DNA from: JASFRS01 sp050114795 | GTDB lineage: Bacteria; Pseudomonadota; Alphaproteobacteria; Sphingomonadales; CAKZYD01 | Assembly: GCA_050114795.1 (NCBI GenBank) | Contig: JASFRS010000040.1 | Location: forward strand, 1-16,656 | Reading direction: 5' to 3' | DNA length: 16,656 nucleotides | Shown here: positions 7,688-15,721 of the stretch, piece by piece | How the letters are laid out: each line of letters begins with the position of its first letter | Numbering within the stretch: the stretch's first letter is position 1 | Notes under the pieces: model-generated | Database searches by the model: none | What the model saw: only the letters and a program-made list of their open reading frames with translations | Told to the model about the DNA's origin: nothing | Program-made: the position numbers and the translations under genes

Positions 7688-8128
7688 TTAGCGACGCGCT
7701 TTGAAAAAGTCTTTCAAAACCTGCGAGGCGCGTTCTTCACCCAGACCCGGATAACATTCGGGGCGATGATGACAGGTTGAATGGGTGAAAATACGCGGTC
7801 CATGGACGACCCCTCCCCCCTTCGGATCGTCTGCGCCATAATAGAGCCTGCGAATGCGGGCGAAAGAAATAGCCGTTGCACACATTGGGCAAGGTTCCAG
7901 CGTCACATAGAGGTCACAATCAATCAGACGTTCAGAATTTAGTTCCCGTGCCGCCTCCCTGATCGCTAGTAATTCCGCATGAGCACTAGGGTCTTTCAAA
8001 CGCAGCACATGATTATGGGCCTTAGCGATGACCTCTCCACCCTTTACGATCACCGCCCCGACCGGCACCTCGCCTGCCTCTGCGGCAGTCATTGCCTCTT
8101 CGAGTGCTATTTCCATAAAGCTCTTCAT
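7688..8128 (-). CDS. tadA: tRNA adenosine(34) deaminase TadA
   Basis: This zinc enzyme deaminates A34 to inosine in tRNA-Arg(ACG), allowing wobble decoding of Arg codons. It is 146 residues from the ATG at 8128. The catalytic motif HAELLAIREA supplies the zinc ligand His50 and the proton shuttle Glu52; PCPMC supplies ligands Cys80 and Cys83. The N-terminal EVPVGAVIV and the C-terminal helix ending KDFFKARR are also typical. A longer TTG start at 8164 would add 12 residues, but that TTG is better read as part of a -35 box; an ATG at 8116 is another option, with the weak site AAGAG four nt before it. It is divergent from the rluB-type gene and immediately precedes the mscS-type gene. Confidence 0.95.
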   Translation of the reverse strand: MKSFMEIALEEAMTAAEAGEVPVGAVIVKGGEVIAKAHNHVLRLKDPSAHAELLAIREAARELNSERLIDCDLYVTLEPCPMCATAISFARIRRLYYGADDPKGGGVVHGPRIFTHSTCHHRPECYPGLGEERASQVLKDFFKARR

Positions 8129-8134
8129 AAGATG

Positions 8135-8164
8135 CTTATGACGCGAGCAAGTGAATTTCGTCAA
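8135..8164 (-). promoter_or_regulatory. predicted promoter of tadA
   Basis: On the minus strand TTGACG (8164-8159, 5 of 6 to consensus) is followed after 18 nt by CATAAG (8140-8135, 4 of 6). A start site 6-8 nt downstream would fall at about 8128, the first base of the chosen tadA ATG, so the message might be leaderless or use the next in-frame ATG at 8116. It lies in the short divergent gap between tadA and the rluB-type gene. Confidence 0.35.
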
Positions 8165-8185
8165 GCAAAGCCATAGACGTGGACA

Positions 8186-9076
8186 ATGCTTGGCCTTAAT
8201 GTGCGCGCCATGACAAGTGAGAACAACACAGGCTCCGACAAGGGCGAACGCATCGCCAAACTTCTCGCACGTGCAGGCATTGCTTCACGGCGGGAGGCTG
8301 AGCGTATGATTGAAGCGGGACGAATTGCCCTTCATGGCAAGAAGCTGTCCACACCAGCGACATTGCTTCCCAATCTAGAAGGCGTGAGCGTAGATGGCGA
8401 ACCAATTACCGAAGCGCGCCCAACAACGCAGCTTTGGCGGTTTCACAAACCCAAAGGCGTGATTACAACGCACCATGACCCTCAGGGTCGCAAGACTGTC
8501 TTTGACTTATTGCCAGCAGATGCTGGACGGTTAATTTCCGTTGGTCGTCTTGATTTGAATAGTGAAGGCCTGCTGCTCATCACCAATGATGGTGAATTGG
8601 CACGCTATCTGGAGCATCCATCGACGGGGCTTACCCGGCGCTATAGGGTGCGCGTCCATGGCAAGGTGAATGTCGCAAAACTGCAAAGCCTGAAAGATGG
8701 CATTACCATTGAAGGCGTGCGCTACGGGTCCATCGATGCCGAACTGGAGCGCCAACAGGGCACCAACGCCTGGCTCAATGTCGCATTGAATGAGGGGAAA
8801 AATCGGGAAATCCGAAAGGTTTTCGCAGCATTGGAACTGCCTGTAACGCGATTGATCCGCATAAGCTATGGGCCATTCAACCTCGGCCCCTTAAAAAAGG
8901 GTGACATGCAATCCATTCGTTCCGCCGATTGGGGAAAAGTTGCGCGCCCCATTATTGAACGATTGAAACTGGATGCCCCACTCGCACCAAAGCGGAAGAA
9001 AAAAGGCTGGGCCAAATCCAAGCCTGCCCAGACTAAAAAGGGCGGACCAATGCGCAGTGCTAAACGGAGGCAATGA
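8186..9076 (+). CDS. rluB: rRNA pseudouridine synthase, RluB/RsuA family
   Basis: This 296-residue enzyme isomerises uridine to pseudouridine in rRNA, probably U2605-equivalent of 23S (RluB) rather than a 16S site. An N-terminal S4 RNA-binding domain spans about 22-68 (KLLARAGIASRREAERMI). The catalytic domain follows, with the motif GRLDLNSEGLLLITND, in which Asp123 is the expected nucleophile, and KNREIRKVF near 215-225. The C-terminal 28 residues are strongly basic (Lys/Arg/Gly rich), like tails of RluB-type proteins. The start is uncertain between the ATG at 8186 and the ATG at 8210, since neither has a clear ribosome site. The gene ends two bases before or inside the start of rsmD, so the two form an operon. 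RluE/RluF-type specificity cannot be excluded from sequence alone. Confidence 0.9.
   Translation: MLGLNVRAMTSENNTGSDKGERIAKLLARAGIASRREAERMIEAGRIALHGKKLSTPATLLPNLEGVSVDGEPITEARPTTQLWRFHKPKGVITTHHDPQGRKTVFDLLPADAGRLISVGRLDLNSEGLLLITNDGELARYLEHPSTGLTRRYRVRVHGKVNVAKLQSLKDGITIEGVRYGSIDAELERQQGTNAWLNVALNEGKNREIRKVFAALELPVTRLIRISYGPFNLGPLKKGDMQSIRSADWGKVARPIIERLKLDAPLAPKRKKKGWAKSKPAQTKKGGPMRSAKRRQ
9066..9070 (+). promoter_or_regulatory. ribosome binding site deciding the rsmD start
   Basis: GGAGG lies inside the last codons of the pseudouridine synthase gene. It is only 2 nt before the ATG at 9073 but 5 nt before the ATG at 9076, which favours the second ATG. Confidence 0.6.
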
Positions 9077-9636
9077 TGCGCATCATTGCGGGGGAATTCC
9101 GTGGCAGGCGATTGATTGCCCCTAAAGGCAAGGGGACAAGGCCAACCACAGACCGTGTTCGTGAAAGCTTATTTAACTGGCTGGAACACCATCCAGACAT
9201 TGAGTTGCGGGGCGCACATATCGGGGATTTTTTCGCAGGAACAGGCGCATTAGGCATTGAGGCCCTATCCAGAGGGGCGGCGTTCGTGACCTTCTTTGAA
9301 ACAGACCGCGCTGCATTTGAAGCGTTGAAGCAGAATATCACAAACCTTGGCGTTGAGAGCCGCTGTCAAGTTCTGCGCTGTGATGCGACTCGCATGCCAA
9401 AGGCAAAACAAACCTGCGACATTGTCTTTCTTGACCCGCCTTATGGTAAAAATCTCGAAGAAAAAACTCTACAGCGCGCCCGTGCCCAAGGTTGGCTAAA
9501 GCCCAATGCTGTCATCGTTCTTGAATCTCAGAGCAAGGATATTGCGCAGTTTGAGACAATTGGGTTTAAAAGCACCGAAAACCGCGTTTACGGCAACAGT
9601 CGCATCAGCTTATTACACCCATTAATAGAAAATTAA
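9076..9636 (+). CDS. rsmD: 16S rRNA (guanine(966)-N(2))-methyltransferase RsmD
   Basis: This is a 186-residue SAM-dependent methyltransferase acting on G966 of 16S rRNA in the small subunit. The start MRIIAGEFRGRRL is the classic N-terminus of RsmD. The SAM-binding motif I is GDFFAGTGALGIEALSRGA (about 50-68), with acidic motif II in FFETD (74-78). The catalytic motif IV is FLDPPYG (118-124). Two adjacent ATGs overlap the upstream stop (ATGATG at 9073-9078). I used the second one because of ribosome-site spacing and because it gives the family's usual first residue order. It is translationally coupled to the pseudouridine synthase gene. Confidence 0.95.
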   Translation: MRIIAGEFRGRRLIAPKGKGTRPTTDRVRESLFNWLEHHPDIELRGAHIGDFFAGTGALGIEALSRGAAFVTFFETDRAAFEALKQNITNLGVESRCQVLRCDATRMPKAKQTCDIVFLDPPYGKNLEEKTLQRARAQGWLKPNAVIVLESQSKDIAQFETIGFKSTENRVYGNSRISLLHPLIEN

Positions 9637-9705
9637 TATAAGAAAATCAGCTTTTAATATTGATTATGAGTATTGAATTTGGCAATGCTCACGAGTAAAA
9701 ACACT

Positions 9706-9711
9706 TATAAA
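9706..9711 (+). promoter_or_regulatory. possible -10 box before the small ORF
   Basis: TATAAA (5 of 6 to TATAAT) lies in the AT-rich 97-nt gap after rsmD, 22 nt before the ATG of the 64-codon ORF. TTGGCA at 9679-9684 is the nearest -35-like hexamer, but at 21 nt it is too far for a good sigma70 promoter. The gap otherwise shows no clear terminator. Confidence 0.2.
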
Positions 9712-9733
9712 GTACAACTAATGGTAGATTTTC

Positions 9734-9928
9734 ATGACCTCATCATATTCAGTACCGCCGCCTCCGGCGAAGGAGGCAATACGTCTATGCTTGGCTCAGT
9801 TGTTGGACGATTGTCTTCACGCGAACATGACTATGCCCGCATTGCATATCCGATTAGCAATGATGGAAATTGAACAAGCCGAAACCAACGATAAAGAGGA
9901 AAAAGAGATTTTAACGACGCCCGAATAA
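9734..9928 (+). CDS. small hypothetical protein, 64 residues
   Basis: I do not recognise this protein. It opens with a polar segment ending in four prolines (8-11). A predicted amphipathic helix of about 38 residues follows (AKEAIRLCLAQLLDDCLHA, then PALHIRLAMMEIEQAE), and then an acidic, Lys/Glu-rich tail. Regular spacing of Leu, Ile and Ala in the helix argues that it is translated. The ORF begins right after an in-frame TAG at 9725, and its ribosome site is weak. It lies 97 nt after rsmD and overlaps the 3' end of convergent mutL by 18 bp. GCCTCC/GGAGGC (9760-9765/9772-9777) could fold within its proline codons. It could be a real small alphaproteobacterial protein or a chance ORF. Confidence 0.45.
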   Translation: MTSSYSVPPPPAKEAIRLCLAQLLDDCLHANMTMPALHIRLAMMEIEQAETNDKEEKEILTTPE

Positions 9929-11743
9929 GCGCTCTATATCCGCCAGTTTCAATTCCACATAAGTTGGGCGCCCATGATTACACTGGCCGGAATGAGGTGT
10001 AAGTTCCATCTCTCTTAGAAGCGCATTCATTTCTTCGCCGGTAAGTCGCCGGCCCGCGCGCACACTGCCATGACATGCCATGGTGCCACAAACATCTTCA
10101 AGCTTTTCCTTCAAGCTTAAACTTTCCCCCATCTCCGCCAAGTCATCCGCCAAATCTCTAACCAACTGCTGCACATTGCATTCACCAAGCAGGCCAGGCG
10201 TTTCACGCACGACCACTGCTCCATCGCCAAAGGGCTCTAGCACCAGGCCCAAATCAGCCAATTCCGTAGCTCTCTCGCTTATCAGATGGGCAGCGTTTTC
10301 ACCCAGCTCCACGACTTCCGGAAGCAATAGGATTTGACGGGATACACCGCCCTCTGCCAAAGCCTTTTTCATACGCTCATACACAAGGCGTTCATGTGCG
10401 GCATGCTGGTCTACAATCACAATACCATCTGAGGTTTGAGCAATGACATAGGTATTGTGTAATTGGCCCCTCGCAGCCCCAAGAGGGTAGTCCTGAATGT
10501 CACTTAGCGGGATATCATCAATGCGCCCCGCAGGCGCAGCGGATGTCGCCCTCCCACCCTGCTCTCCTAAGGAGAATTCTGACTGAGGCCTGACGGGTGG
10601 TGCATTATAAGTCTGCGTCCATTCCGAAACGCCGGGGGACATCGGCTGACGTTGGTAATTAGCCTGATATTGTGGAGCGGGAGTTGTGCCCTGAGGTTGA
10701 AAACGGCCCAGGGCCTGTTCTGACACCGTTGTCGAAGCACGATGCCCCGCTTCGGCCAGAGCATGACGCAAACCGCTTACAATCAAGCCACGGACCAGAC
10801 CGGGATCACGAAATCGCACTTCCGCTTTGGCAGGGTGAACATTCACATCGACATCTTCACTGGCAATATCAAGGAATAGTGCGAGAACCGGGTGGCGATC
10901 TCTTGCAAGAAAATCCGCATAAGCACCACGTACCGCACCTGTTAAAAGACGGTCTTTAACAGGCCTGCCGTTGACGAACAGATATTGAAATTGCGCATTA
11001 CCGCGATTGAAAGTGGGCACTGCGGCAAAGCCCCGAAGCGTGACGCCATCACGTTCAGCATCAACGGTGACAGCATTGTCAGTAAAATCATGCCCTAAGA
11101 TGTCGCCTAGGCGGGATTTTCCCTCCCCTAGCAGGTCCGGACCTTGAGCACTGAGTTGCAAAAGACTGCGGGCCTCATTCCGCATCGTAAAGCTGACAGC
11201 GGGATGGGCCATGGCAAGGCGCTTGACCACATCAAGGGCAGCCGACTGCTCTGTTCTTTCTGTCTTTAGAAATTTCAGCCGCGCGGGTGTTGCATAGAAT
11301 AAATCCTCAACGATAATCCGCGTACCAGGCGGACAACCGCATGGACCGTTAAAGGCTTCAGAGCCACCCTCAACCTTGATCCGCCAACCACTGTCAGCCG
11401 CTTTTGGTCGGCTTTCAACTGTGAATCGACTAACCGAAGCGATGGAAGGCAAGGCTTCCCCACGAAAGCCTAATGTGGATATATGCGTGAGATCATCGTC
11501 AGGTAGTTTCGATGTCGCATGGCGCTCCAGCGCCAAGGCCATTTCCTCCGGCGACATCCCAATACCGTCATCTTCAATCTGAAGACGCTTAATGCCACCT
11601 TGCTCGAGAGTAATGTTGATACGCCTTGCACCGGCATCAATGGCGTTTTCAACCAGTTCTTTCAAAGCACTGGCCGGACGTTCAACCACCTCACCGGCGG
11701 CGATCTGATTAACAATAACAGTAGGAAGACGACGAATAATCAT
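9911..11743 (-). CDS. mutL: DNA mismatch repair protein MutL with endonuclease motif
   Basis: This 610-residue mismatch-repair mediator links MutS recognition to strand incision. The N-terminal GHKL ATPase is complete: ELVENAIDAGA (Glu29, Asn33), DDGIGM (58-63), ATSKL (76-80) and GFRGEAL (92-98). A Pro/Gln-rich linker of about 90 residues (about 335-425) follows. The C-terminal dimerisation domain has the nicking motif DQHAxxExxxxE (Asp445, Glu451, Glu456), ACHGS (556-560) and QCNHGRP (587-593), the metal-site motifs of MutL proteins that cut DNA themselves. That fits an organism without MutH. It is the last gene of the ribF-ileS-lspA-lipoprotein block, 36 nt after the lipoprotein stop. The only ribosome-site candidate is the weak GACGGCG. 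Confidence 0.97.
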   Translation of the reverse strand: MIIRRLPTVIVNQIAAGEVVERPASALKELVENAIDAGARRINITLEQGGIKRLQIEDDGIGMSPEEMALALERHATSKLPDDDLTHISTLGFRGEALPSIASVSRFTVESRPKAADSGWRIKVEGGSEAFNGPCGCPPGTRIIVEDLFYATPARLKFLKTERTEQSAALDVVKRLAMAHPAVSFTMRNEARSLLQLSAQGPDLLGEGKSRLGDILGHDFTDNAVTVDAERDGVTLRGFAAVPTFNRGNAQFQYLFVNGRPVKDRLLTGAVRGAYADFLARDRHPVLALFLDIASEDVDVNVHPAKAEVRFRDPGLVRGLIVSGLRHALAEAGHRASTTVSEQALGRFQPQGTTPAPQYQANYQRQPMSPGVSEWTQTYNAPPVRPQSEFSLGEQGGRATSAAPAGRIDDIPLSDIQDYPLGAARGQLHNTYVIAQTSDGIVIVDQHAAHERLVYERMKKALAEGGVSRQILLLPEVVELGENAAHLISERATELADLGLVLEPFGDGAVVVRETPGLLGECNVQQLVRDLADDLAEMGESLSLKEKLEDVCGTMACHGSVRAGRRLTGEEMNALLREMELTPHSGQCNHGRPTYVELKLADIERLFGRR

Positions 11744-11779
11744 AAACGCCGTCTAACGCGATTAAGGCTCAGCGTCAAA

Positions 11780-12265
11780 TTATTGCGGTGCTGGTATCGT
11801 CTCTGACTCTACACGTTCGATAGCCGTTGCACTGGTGTCCACAACGCCATCTTCCGTGCTGAGGATTTCTTTAAGAAAGACCCCCTTATCAGCGACGATA
11901 TTGTTAGGATCCGCCACATTGGAACGGACATTTGCGCCATCGGCATTCTCACCGATCTTCGTCAGCAGAGACCGTTCGCCTGCACTTGCATCTGGTACAT
12001 TTTCCCGATCAGGGAAAAGTGCAGCGATTGCCTGTTTTGAGGATTCGAATTCTTCAGGTCGCTTCTCGCCAGGGCGCGGCGGGCGCAAACCAAACTCCGG
12101 CGGCACTACTAGCGGTTTATGGGTGATCACCGCAAATTCGTCCGGCGAGCTTTTCGTCAGTCCCAAGCTTTCGCGAAATCCGCCACAGCCGCTTAAGACC
12201 AGGCCCATGCCAATCAGCGCTGTTGCGCCGCGTAACAGTGATGCGTTCAATTTAAATCCTGCCAT
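11780..12265 (-). CDS. DUF3035-type lipoprotein
   Basis: This is a predicted lipoprotein of 161 residues and unknown function. The signal peptide LLRGATALIGMGLVLSGC ends in the lipobox LSGC with Cys27. The mature part carries SPDEFAVITHKPLVVPPEF and LRPPRPGEK, the hallmark of the DUF3035 family, a group common in alphaproteobacteria and often encoded next to lspA. The rest is acidic and low in hydrophobics, probably partly disordered. I chose the ATG at 12265, which gives a normal signal peptide; GGAAA lies about 6 nt upstream. A TTG at 12277 would add four residues. Its position directly after the lipoprotein signal peptidase gene suggests it is a substrate of that enzyme. Family identification comes from memory of the conserved motif. 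Confidence 0.85.
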   Translation of the reverse strand: MAGFKLNASLLRGATALIGMGLVLSGCGGFRESLGLTKSSPDEFAVITHKPLVVPPEFGLRPPRPGEKRPEEFESSKQAIAALFPDRENVPDASAGERSLLTKIGENADGANVRSNVADPNNIVADKGVFLKEILSTEDGVVDTSATAIERVESETIPAPQ

Positions 12266-12279
12266 CTTAATTTCCAAAT

Positions 12280-12762
12280 TTACTCTTTGGACTTTTTGCT
12301 TTCGTCCCTGGACAATAAATAAGCATCCAGCAAAAGCAAGGAAACTCCAACCGTAATCGCCGCGTCAGCTACATTGAATACATAAAAGCTGTAGCCAAAT
12401 CCATGAAGATGGACAAAATCCGCCACGGCACCCAAATGCACCCGGTCAATGATATTGCCCACAGCGCCACCAATAACAAGCCCTAAAGCCGTTTTCAAAA
12501 CAACGCCACTTGCTTTCGCAAGCCAAAAAAGCAGGAAGACCGTCACTAGCACAGTTATGACAATCAATGCCCAGCGTGCTACATCACTTCCCGCTTGAAA
12601 CAGGCCCAGGCTGATACCTTTATTCCAAACCATAGTGAGTGAGAAAAAAGGCAAGATTTCGACACTAACTTTTGTCGGCAGATCATAAACGGACAAAATC
12701 CAATATTTGCTCAACTGGTCGAGCAGCAGAACAATGCCCGCGCTGATTAGACCCAGGCGCAT
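12280..12762 (-). CDS. lspA: lipoprotein signal peptidase LspA
   Basis: This 160-residue inner-membrane aspartyl protease (signal peptidase II) removes signal peptides from diacylglyceryl-modified prolipoproteins. There are four predicted membrane helices, at about 4-24, 60-81, 88-106 and 128-150. Family signatures are DQLSKYW (15-21), NKGISLGLF, GGAVGNIIDR (98-107), VADFV with catalytic Asp115, and FNVADAAI with catalytic Asp133. The start overlaps the ileS stop by one base (TGATG), so the two are translationally coupled. The ileS-lspA order matches the E. coli arrangement. Two predicted substrates, the YiaD-like and DUF3035-type lipoproteins, are encoded within this window. Confidence 0.96.
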   Translation of the reverse strand: MRLGLISAGIVLLLDQLSKYWILSVYDLPTKVSVEILPFFSLTMVWNKGISLGLFQAGSDVARWALIVITVLVTVFLLFWLAKASGVVLKTALGLVIGGAVGNIIDRVHLGAVADFVHLHGFGYSFYVFNVADAAITVGVSLLLLDAYLLSRDESKKSKE

Positions 12763-15548
12763 CAGGCTGCCGCCTCATCAAATGCAGCAACTGCATCTGC
12801 GCAGCGATTGCAAATGCCATCTTCGCCTTTAACTTCTGGCAGAATTTGCCAACAGCGCTGACATTTCTCACCTTCGGCCCGTGCAAATTCCACTGCAACC
12901 CCTTCGATTTCAGGCATAGTGAAAGCATCCTCAGGGCCTGCCTCTTTGGAAAGCGTCACACCAGAGGTGATGAATATCTCAGCGAGGTCAAGGCCCTGCA
13001 ATGCAGTGCTTAGCTCCTCATTAATCACATGCACGACGGGCGCGGCCTGCAGACTTGCGCCAATGACTTTGTCGCGGCGTTTTAACTCTAGCGCACCGGT
13101 AACAACCCGACGGACATCGCGTACTTTTTTCCATTTTGCGGCCAGCGCATCATCCTGCCATTCTTTAGGGACATCCATGAAGAGTTGCTCATGAACATGC
13201 CCTTGGCTGTCACCAAATCTAGACCGCCAAACCTCATCCGCTGTAAAAACGAGGATAGGTGCAAACCAGCGGGTCAGACGATGGAATACTTGATCTAACA
13301 CTGTTCGCGTGGCACGGCGACGCAAAGTCATCTTGCCATCACAATAGAGCGCATCTTTGCGGATATCGAAATAAAAGGCGGACAGGTCCAATATGCAGAA
13401 CTGATGCAGGGCCGTATAGACTTTGTTCCAGTCATAATTCTCAATGGCCGCGCGGATACGGATATCCAACTCCGCCAGGCGATGAAGCACCCAACGCTCC
13501 AACTCTGGCATATCTTTTATGTCCAGTCGTTCTTCCTCGCTGAAATTGGCAAGGTTGCCCAACATGAAGCGGAAAGTGTTGCGGATCTTACGATAGGCAT
13601 CAACCTGCCCGCGCAGAATTTCATCACCGATACGCACATCGTCCTGATAATCCGTTGAGGCCACCCACAGGCGCAGAATATCGGCACCATATTGATCAAT
13701 GACCTTTTGCGGGTGGACAGTATTGCCAAGGGATTTGGACATTTTACGCCCGTTTGAATCCATGGTGAAGCCGTGGGTCAAGACCTCTGTATAAGGTGCC
13801 TTCCCACGGGTTGCACAGCTTTCCAGCAATGAGGATTGGAACCAGCCACGGTGTTGATCCGAGCCTTCGAGATACAACACACGTTCAGCGCCACGCAGCT
13901 TTTCCCGGGCCTCCATCACAAAGGCATGGGTACAACCTGAGTCAAACCAGACGTCAAGGATATCCCCAATACGCTCATAGTCCGCAGCGCTATATTGATT
14001 GCCAAGAAGATCCTGAGGGTCTGTACTAAACCAGGCATCCGCACCACCTTCGGCAACCGCATTTACGATGCGCGCATTGACCTCATCATCCACAAGGATT
14101 TCACCACTTGCCTTATGGACAAACAAAGTGATGGGTACACCCCAGGCACGTTGACGGGAAATGACCCAGTCCGGGCGATCCGCCACCATGGCACGGATAC
14201 GGTTTTTAGACTGTTTTGGGTACCAGTTGACTTCATCAATCGCTTGCAACGCCTTATCACGTATCCCCGTTTTCTCCATAGAGATAAACCATTGGGCCGT
14301 TGTGCGGAAAATCAGCGGCGCTTTGGACCGCCAGCTATGCGGATAGCTATGGCTGAAATCGCTGCTTGCAAGCAAGGCACTTCCCAGAAGTTCACAGATT
14401 TTGGGGGCGACTTTATAAACATGCTCACCGGCTACTAAAGGCATATGGTCGTAATAACGCCCATCAGGCCCTACGGTCTGCGGGACATCAATGCCATTGG
14501 CCTGACAGACATAAAAGTCATCTTCACCATGGCCCGGTGCCGTATGGACAAAACCCGTACCGGCTTCTACGGTCACATGGTCACCTGACAACAAAGGTAC
14601 ATCATAGTCATAGTCCTGCCCACGCCATGGGTGCGCACAGATCGTGCCGTTTAGATCACTACCTTTGAGGTGCGCCAGAACAGGCAGTTCTTCAACGCCC
14701 AAGCGGGCTTTTACTTCACCTAGTAAAGCTTCAGCCAAGACCAGCTTCCGGCCACCCATATCCACAACGACATAATCAATTGCATCACCATAGCAGATGG
14801 CGCGATTGGCAGGGATGGTCCAGGGAGTCGTTGTCCAGATGACGATTTCCGCACCGTCCAACGCCGGGTTGGAGGCCTTGATGACCGGGAAGGCCACATC
14901 AATCTGTGTGGACACATGGTCATGATATTCAATTTCGGCTTCAGCTAATGCTGTCTTTTCGACAGGGGACCACATCACCGGCTTTGCGCCACGATATAAG
15001 GCACCAGATTTCGCGACCTTGAGTAATTCCTCAACGATCGTTGCTTCAGCATCATAGGACATGGTGAGATAGGGATTATCCCAATCACCAGCAATACCCA
15101 GGCGCTTGAACTGTTCCTTTTGAACATTCACCCAATGGTCGGCAAATACACGGCATTCCTTGCGAAACTCGATTGGATCCACATCGTCTTTCGACTTGCC
15201 TTTTTTGCGATATTTTTCTTCGATCTTCCATTCGATAGGCAGACCGTGGCAATCCCAGCCCGGCACATAAGGCGCATCATAGCCAAGAAATCCATAGGTC
15301 CGGACGACAATGTCCTTGAGGATTTTATTCATGGCATGGCCAATATGGATATCACCATTGGCATAGGGTGGGCCATCATGCAGCACATAACGTGGGCGGC
15401 CTTGTGCAGCGGCACTACGGCGCGCATCAAGCCCGTCTTCTTGCCACTGCTGCAGCCATTCCCCCTCCCGCTTCGGCAAGCCGGCCTTCATAGGCAAATC
15501 TGTTTGCGGAAGAAAAACCGTTGTTTTGTAATCACGAGTCATTTGCAT
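12762..15548 (-). CDS. ileS: isoleucyl-tRNA synthetase
   Basis: This class Ia aminoacyl-tRNA synthetase (928 residues) charges tRNA-Ile and edits misactivated valine. HIGH is at 68-71 (in GPPYANGDIHIGH) and KMSKS at 602-606 (in SNGRKMSKSLGN). The CP1 editing domain includes TTTPWTIPAN and GTGFVHTAPGHGEDD. The C-terminal zinc finger CxxC...CxxC (896, 899, 913, 916) is that of the bacterial type normally sensitive to mupirocin. Candidate starts are GTG 15551, ATG 15548 and ATG 15542; GAG lies 8 nt before the last and only 2 nt before 15548, so the choice within these three codons is open. It follows ribF after a 170-nt structured gap and overlaps lspA. Confidence 0.97.
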   Translation of the reverse strand: MQMTRDYKTTVFLPQTDLPMKAGLPKREGEWLQQWQEDGLDARRSAAAQGRPRYVLHDGPPYANGDIHIGHAMNKILKDIVVRTYGFLGYDAPYVPGWDCHGLPIEWKIEEKYRKKGKSKDDVDPIEFRKECRVFADHWVNVQKEQFKRLGIAGDWDNPYLTMSYDAEATIVEELLKVAKSGALYRGAKPVMWSPVEKTALAEAEIEYHDHVSTQIDVAFPVIKASNPALDGAEIVIWTTTPWTIPANRAICYGDAIDYVVVDMGGRKLVLAEALLGEVKARLGVEELPVLAHLKGSDLNGTICAHPWRGQDYDYDVPLLSGDHVTVEAGTGFVHTAPGHGEDDFYVCQANGIDVPQTVGPDGRYYDHMPLVAGEHVYKVAPKICELLGSALLASSDFSHSYPHSWRSKAPLIFRTTAQWFISMEKTGIRDKALQAIDEVNWYPKQSKNRIRAMVADRPDWVISRQRAWGVPITLFVHKASGEILVDDEVNARIVNAVAEGGADAWFSTDPQDLLGNQYSAADYERIGDILDVWFDSGCTHAFVMEAREKLRGAERVLYLEGSDQHRGWFQSSLLESCATRGKAPYTEVLTHGFTMDSNGRKMSKSLGNTVHPQKVIDQYGADILRLWVASTDYQDDVRIGDEILRGQVDAYRKIRNTFRFMLGNLANFSEEERLDIKDMPELERWVLHRLAELDIRIRAAIENYDWNKVYTALHQFCILDLSAFYFDIRKDALYCDGKMTLRRRATRTVLDQVFHRLTRWFAPILVFTADEVWRSRFGDSQGHVHEQLFMDVPKEWQDDALAAKWKKVRDVRRVVTGALELKRRDKVIGASLQAAPVVHVINEELSTALQGLDLAEIFITSGVTLSKEAGPEDAFTMPEIEGVAVEFARAEGEKCQRCWQILPEVKGEDGICNRCADAVAAFDEAAA

Positions 15549-15721
15549 CACTCAAATTCTTGGAAAAATTTGTTCTTGAAAGAACGTCTAGGCAACGTCG
15601 AAACTCCCGACACTCAGGCGAGCGCCGGGCCAGTAATTCGCAAACTGCGATTTGCTCTGCTATTTAAAGCCGACTTTTTCATGGGCTTCTTCTACGCATA
15701 TTCACGCTTCAAGTCGAGGGG
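15549..15721 (-). other. structured gap between ribF and ileS
   Basis: Reading the minus strand from ribF to ileS, I see two short inverted repeats. TCGCA-GTT-TGCGA lies at 15650-15638. GTTCTTTCAAGAAC lies at 15585-15572 (6-bp arms, or 5 bp with a 4-nt loop), followed after three As by TTTTT at 15568-15564. The second resembles a weak terminator or attenuator about 25 nt before the ileS start codons. No convincing sigma70 promoter was found, although TTTAAATAG near 15665 could be a -10 region. No ORF in this gap looks real. Confidence 0.3.

Noticed and set aside
8129..8164. TTG-initiated longer TadA
   Set aside because: The extra 12 residues do not resemble TadA and the TTG coincides with a good -35 hexamer.
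9673..9873. Alternative 66-codon plus-strand ORF after rsmD
   Set aside because: It begins with a non-ATG codon, has no helix pattern or ribosome site, and competes with the more protein-like ORF at 9734 in another frame.
11835..12356. 173-codon plus-strand ORF opposite the DUF3035 lipoprotein and lspA
   Set aside because: It is a shadow of two well-supported minus-strand genes and has low-complexity Ser/Pro/Arg content.
13995..14438. 147-codon plus-strand ORF opposite ileS
   Set aside because: It lies fully inside the editing and catalytic core coding region of ileS and shows no recognisable domain.
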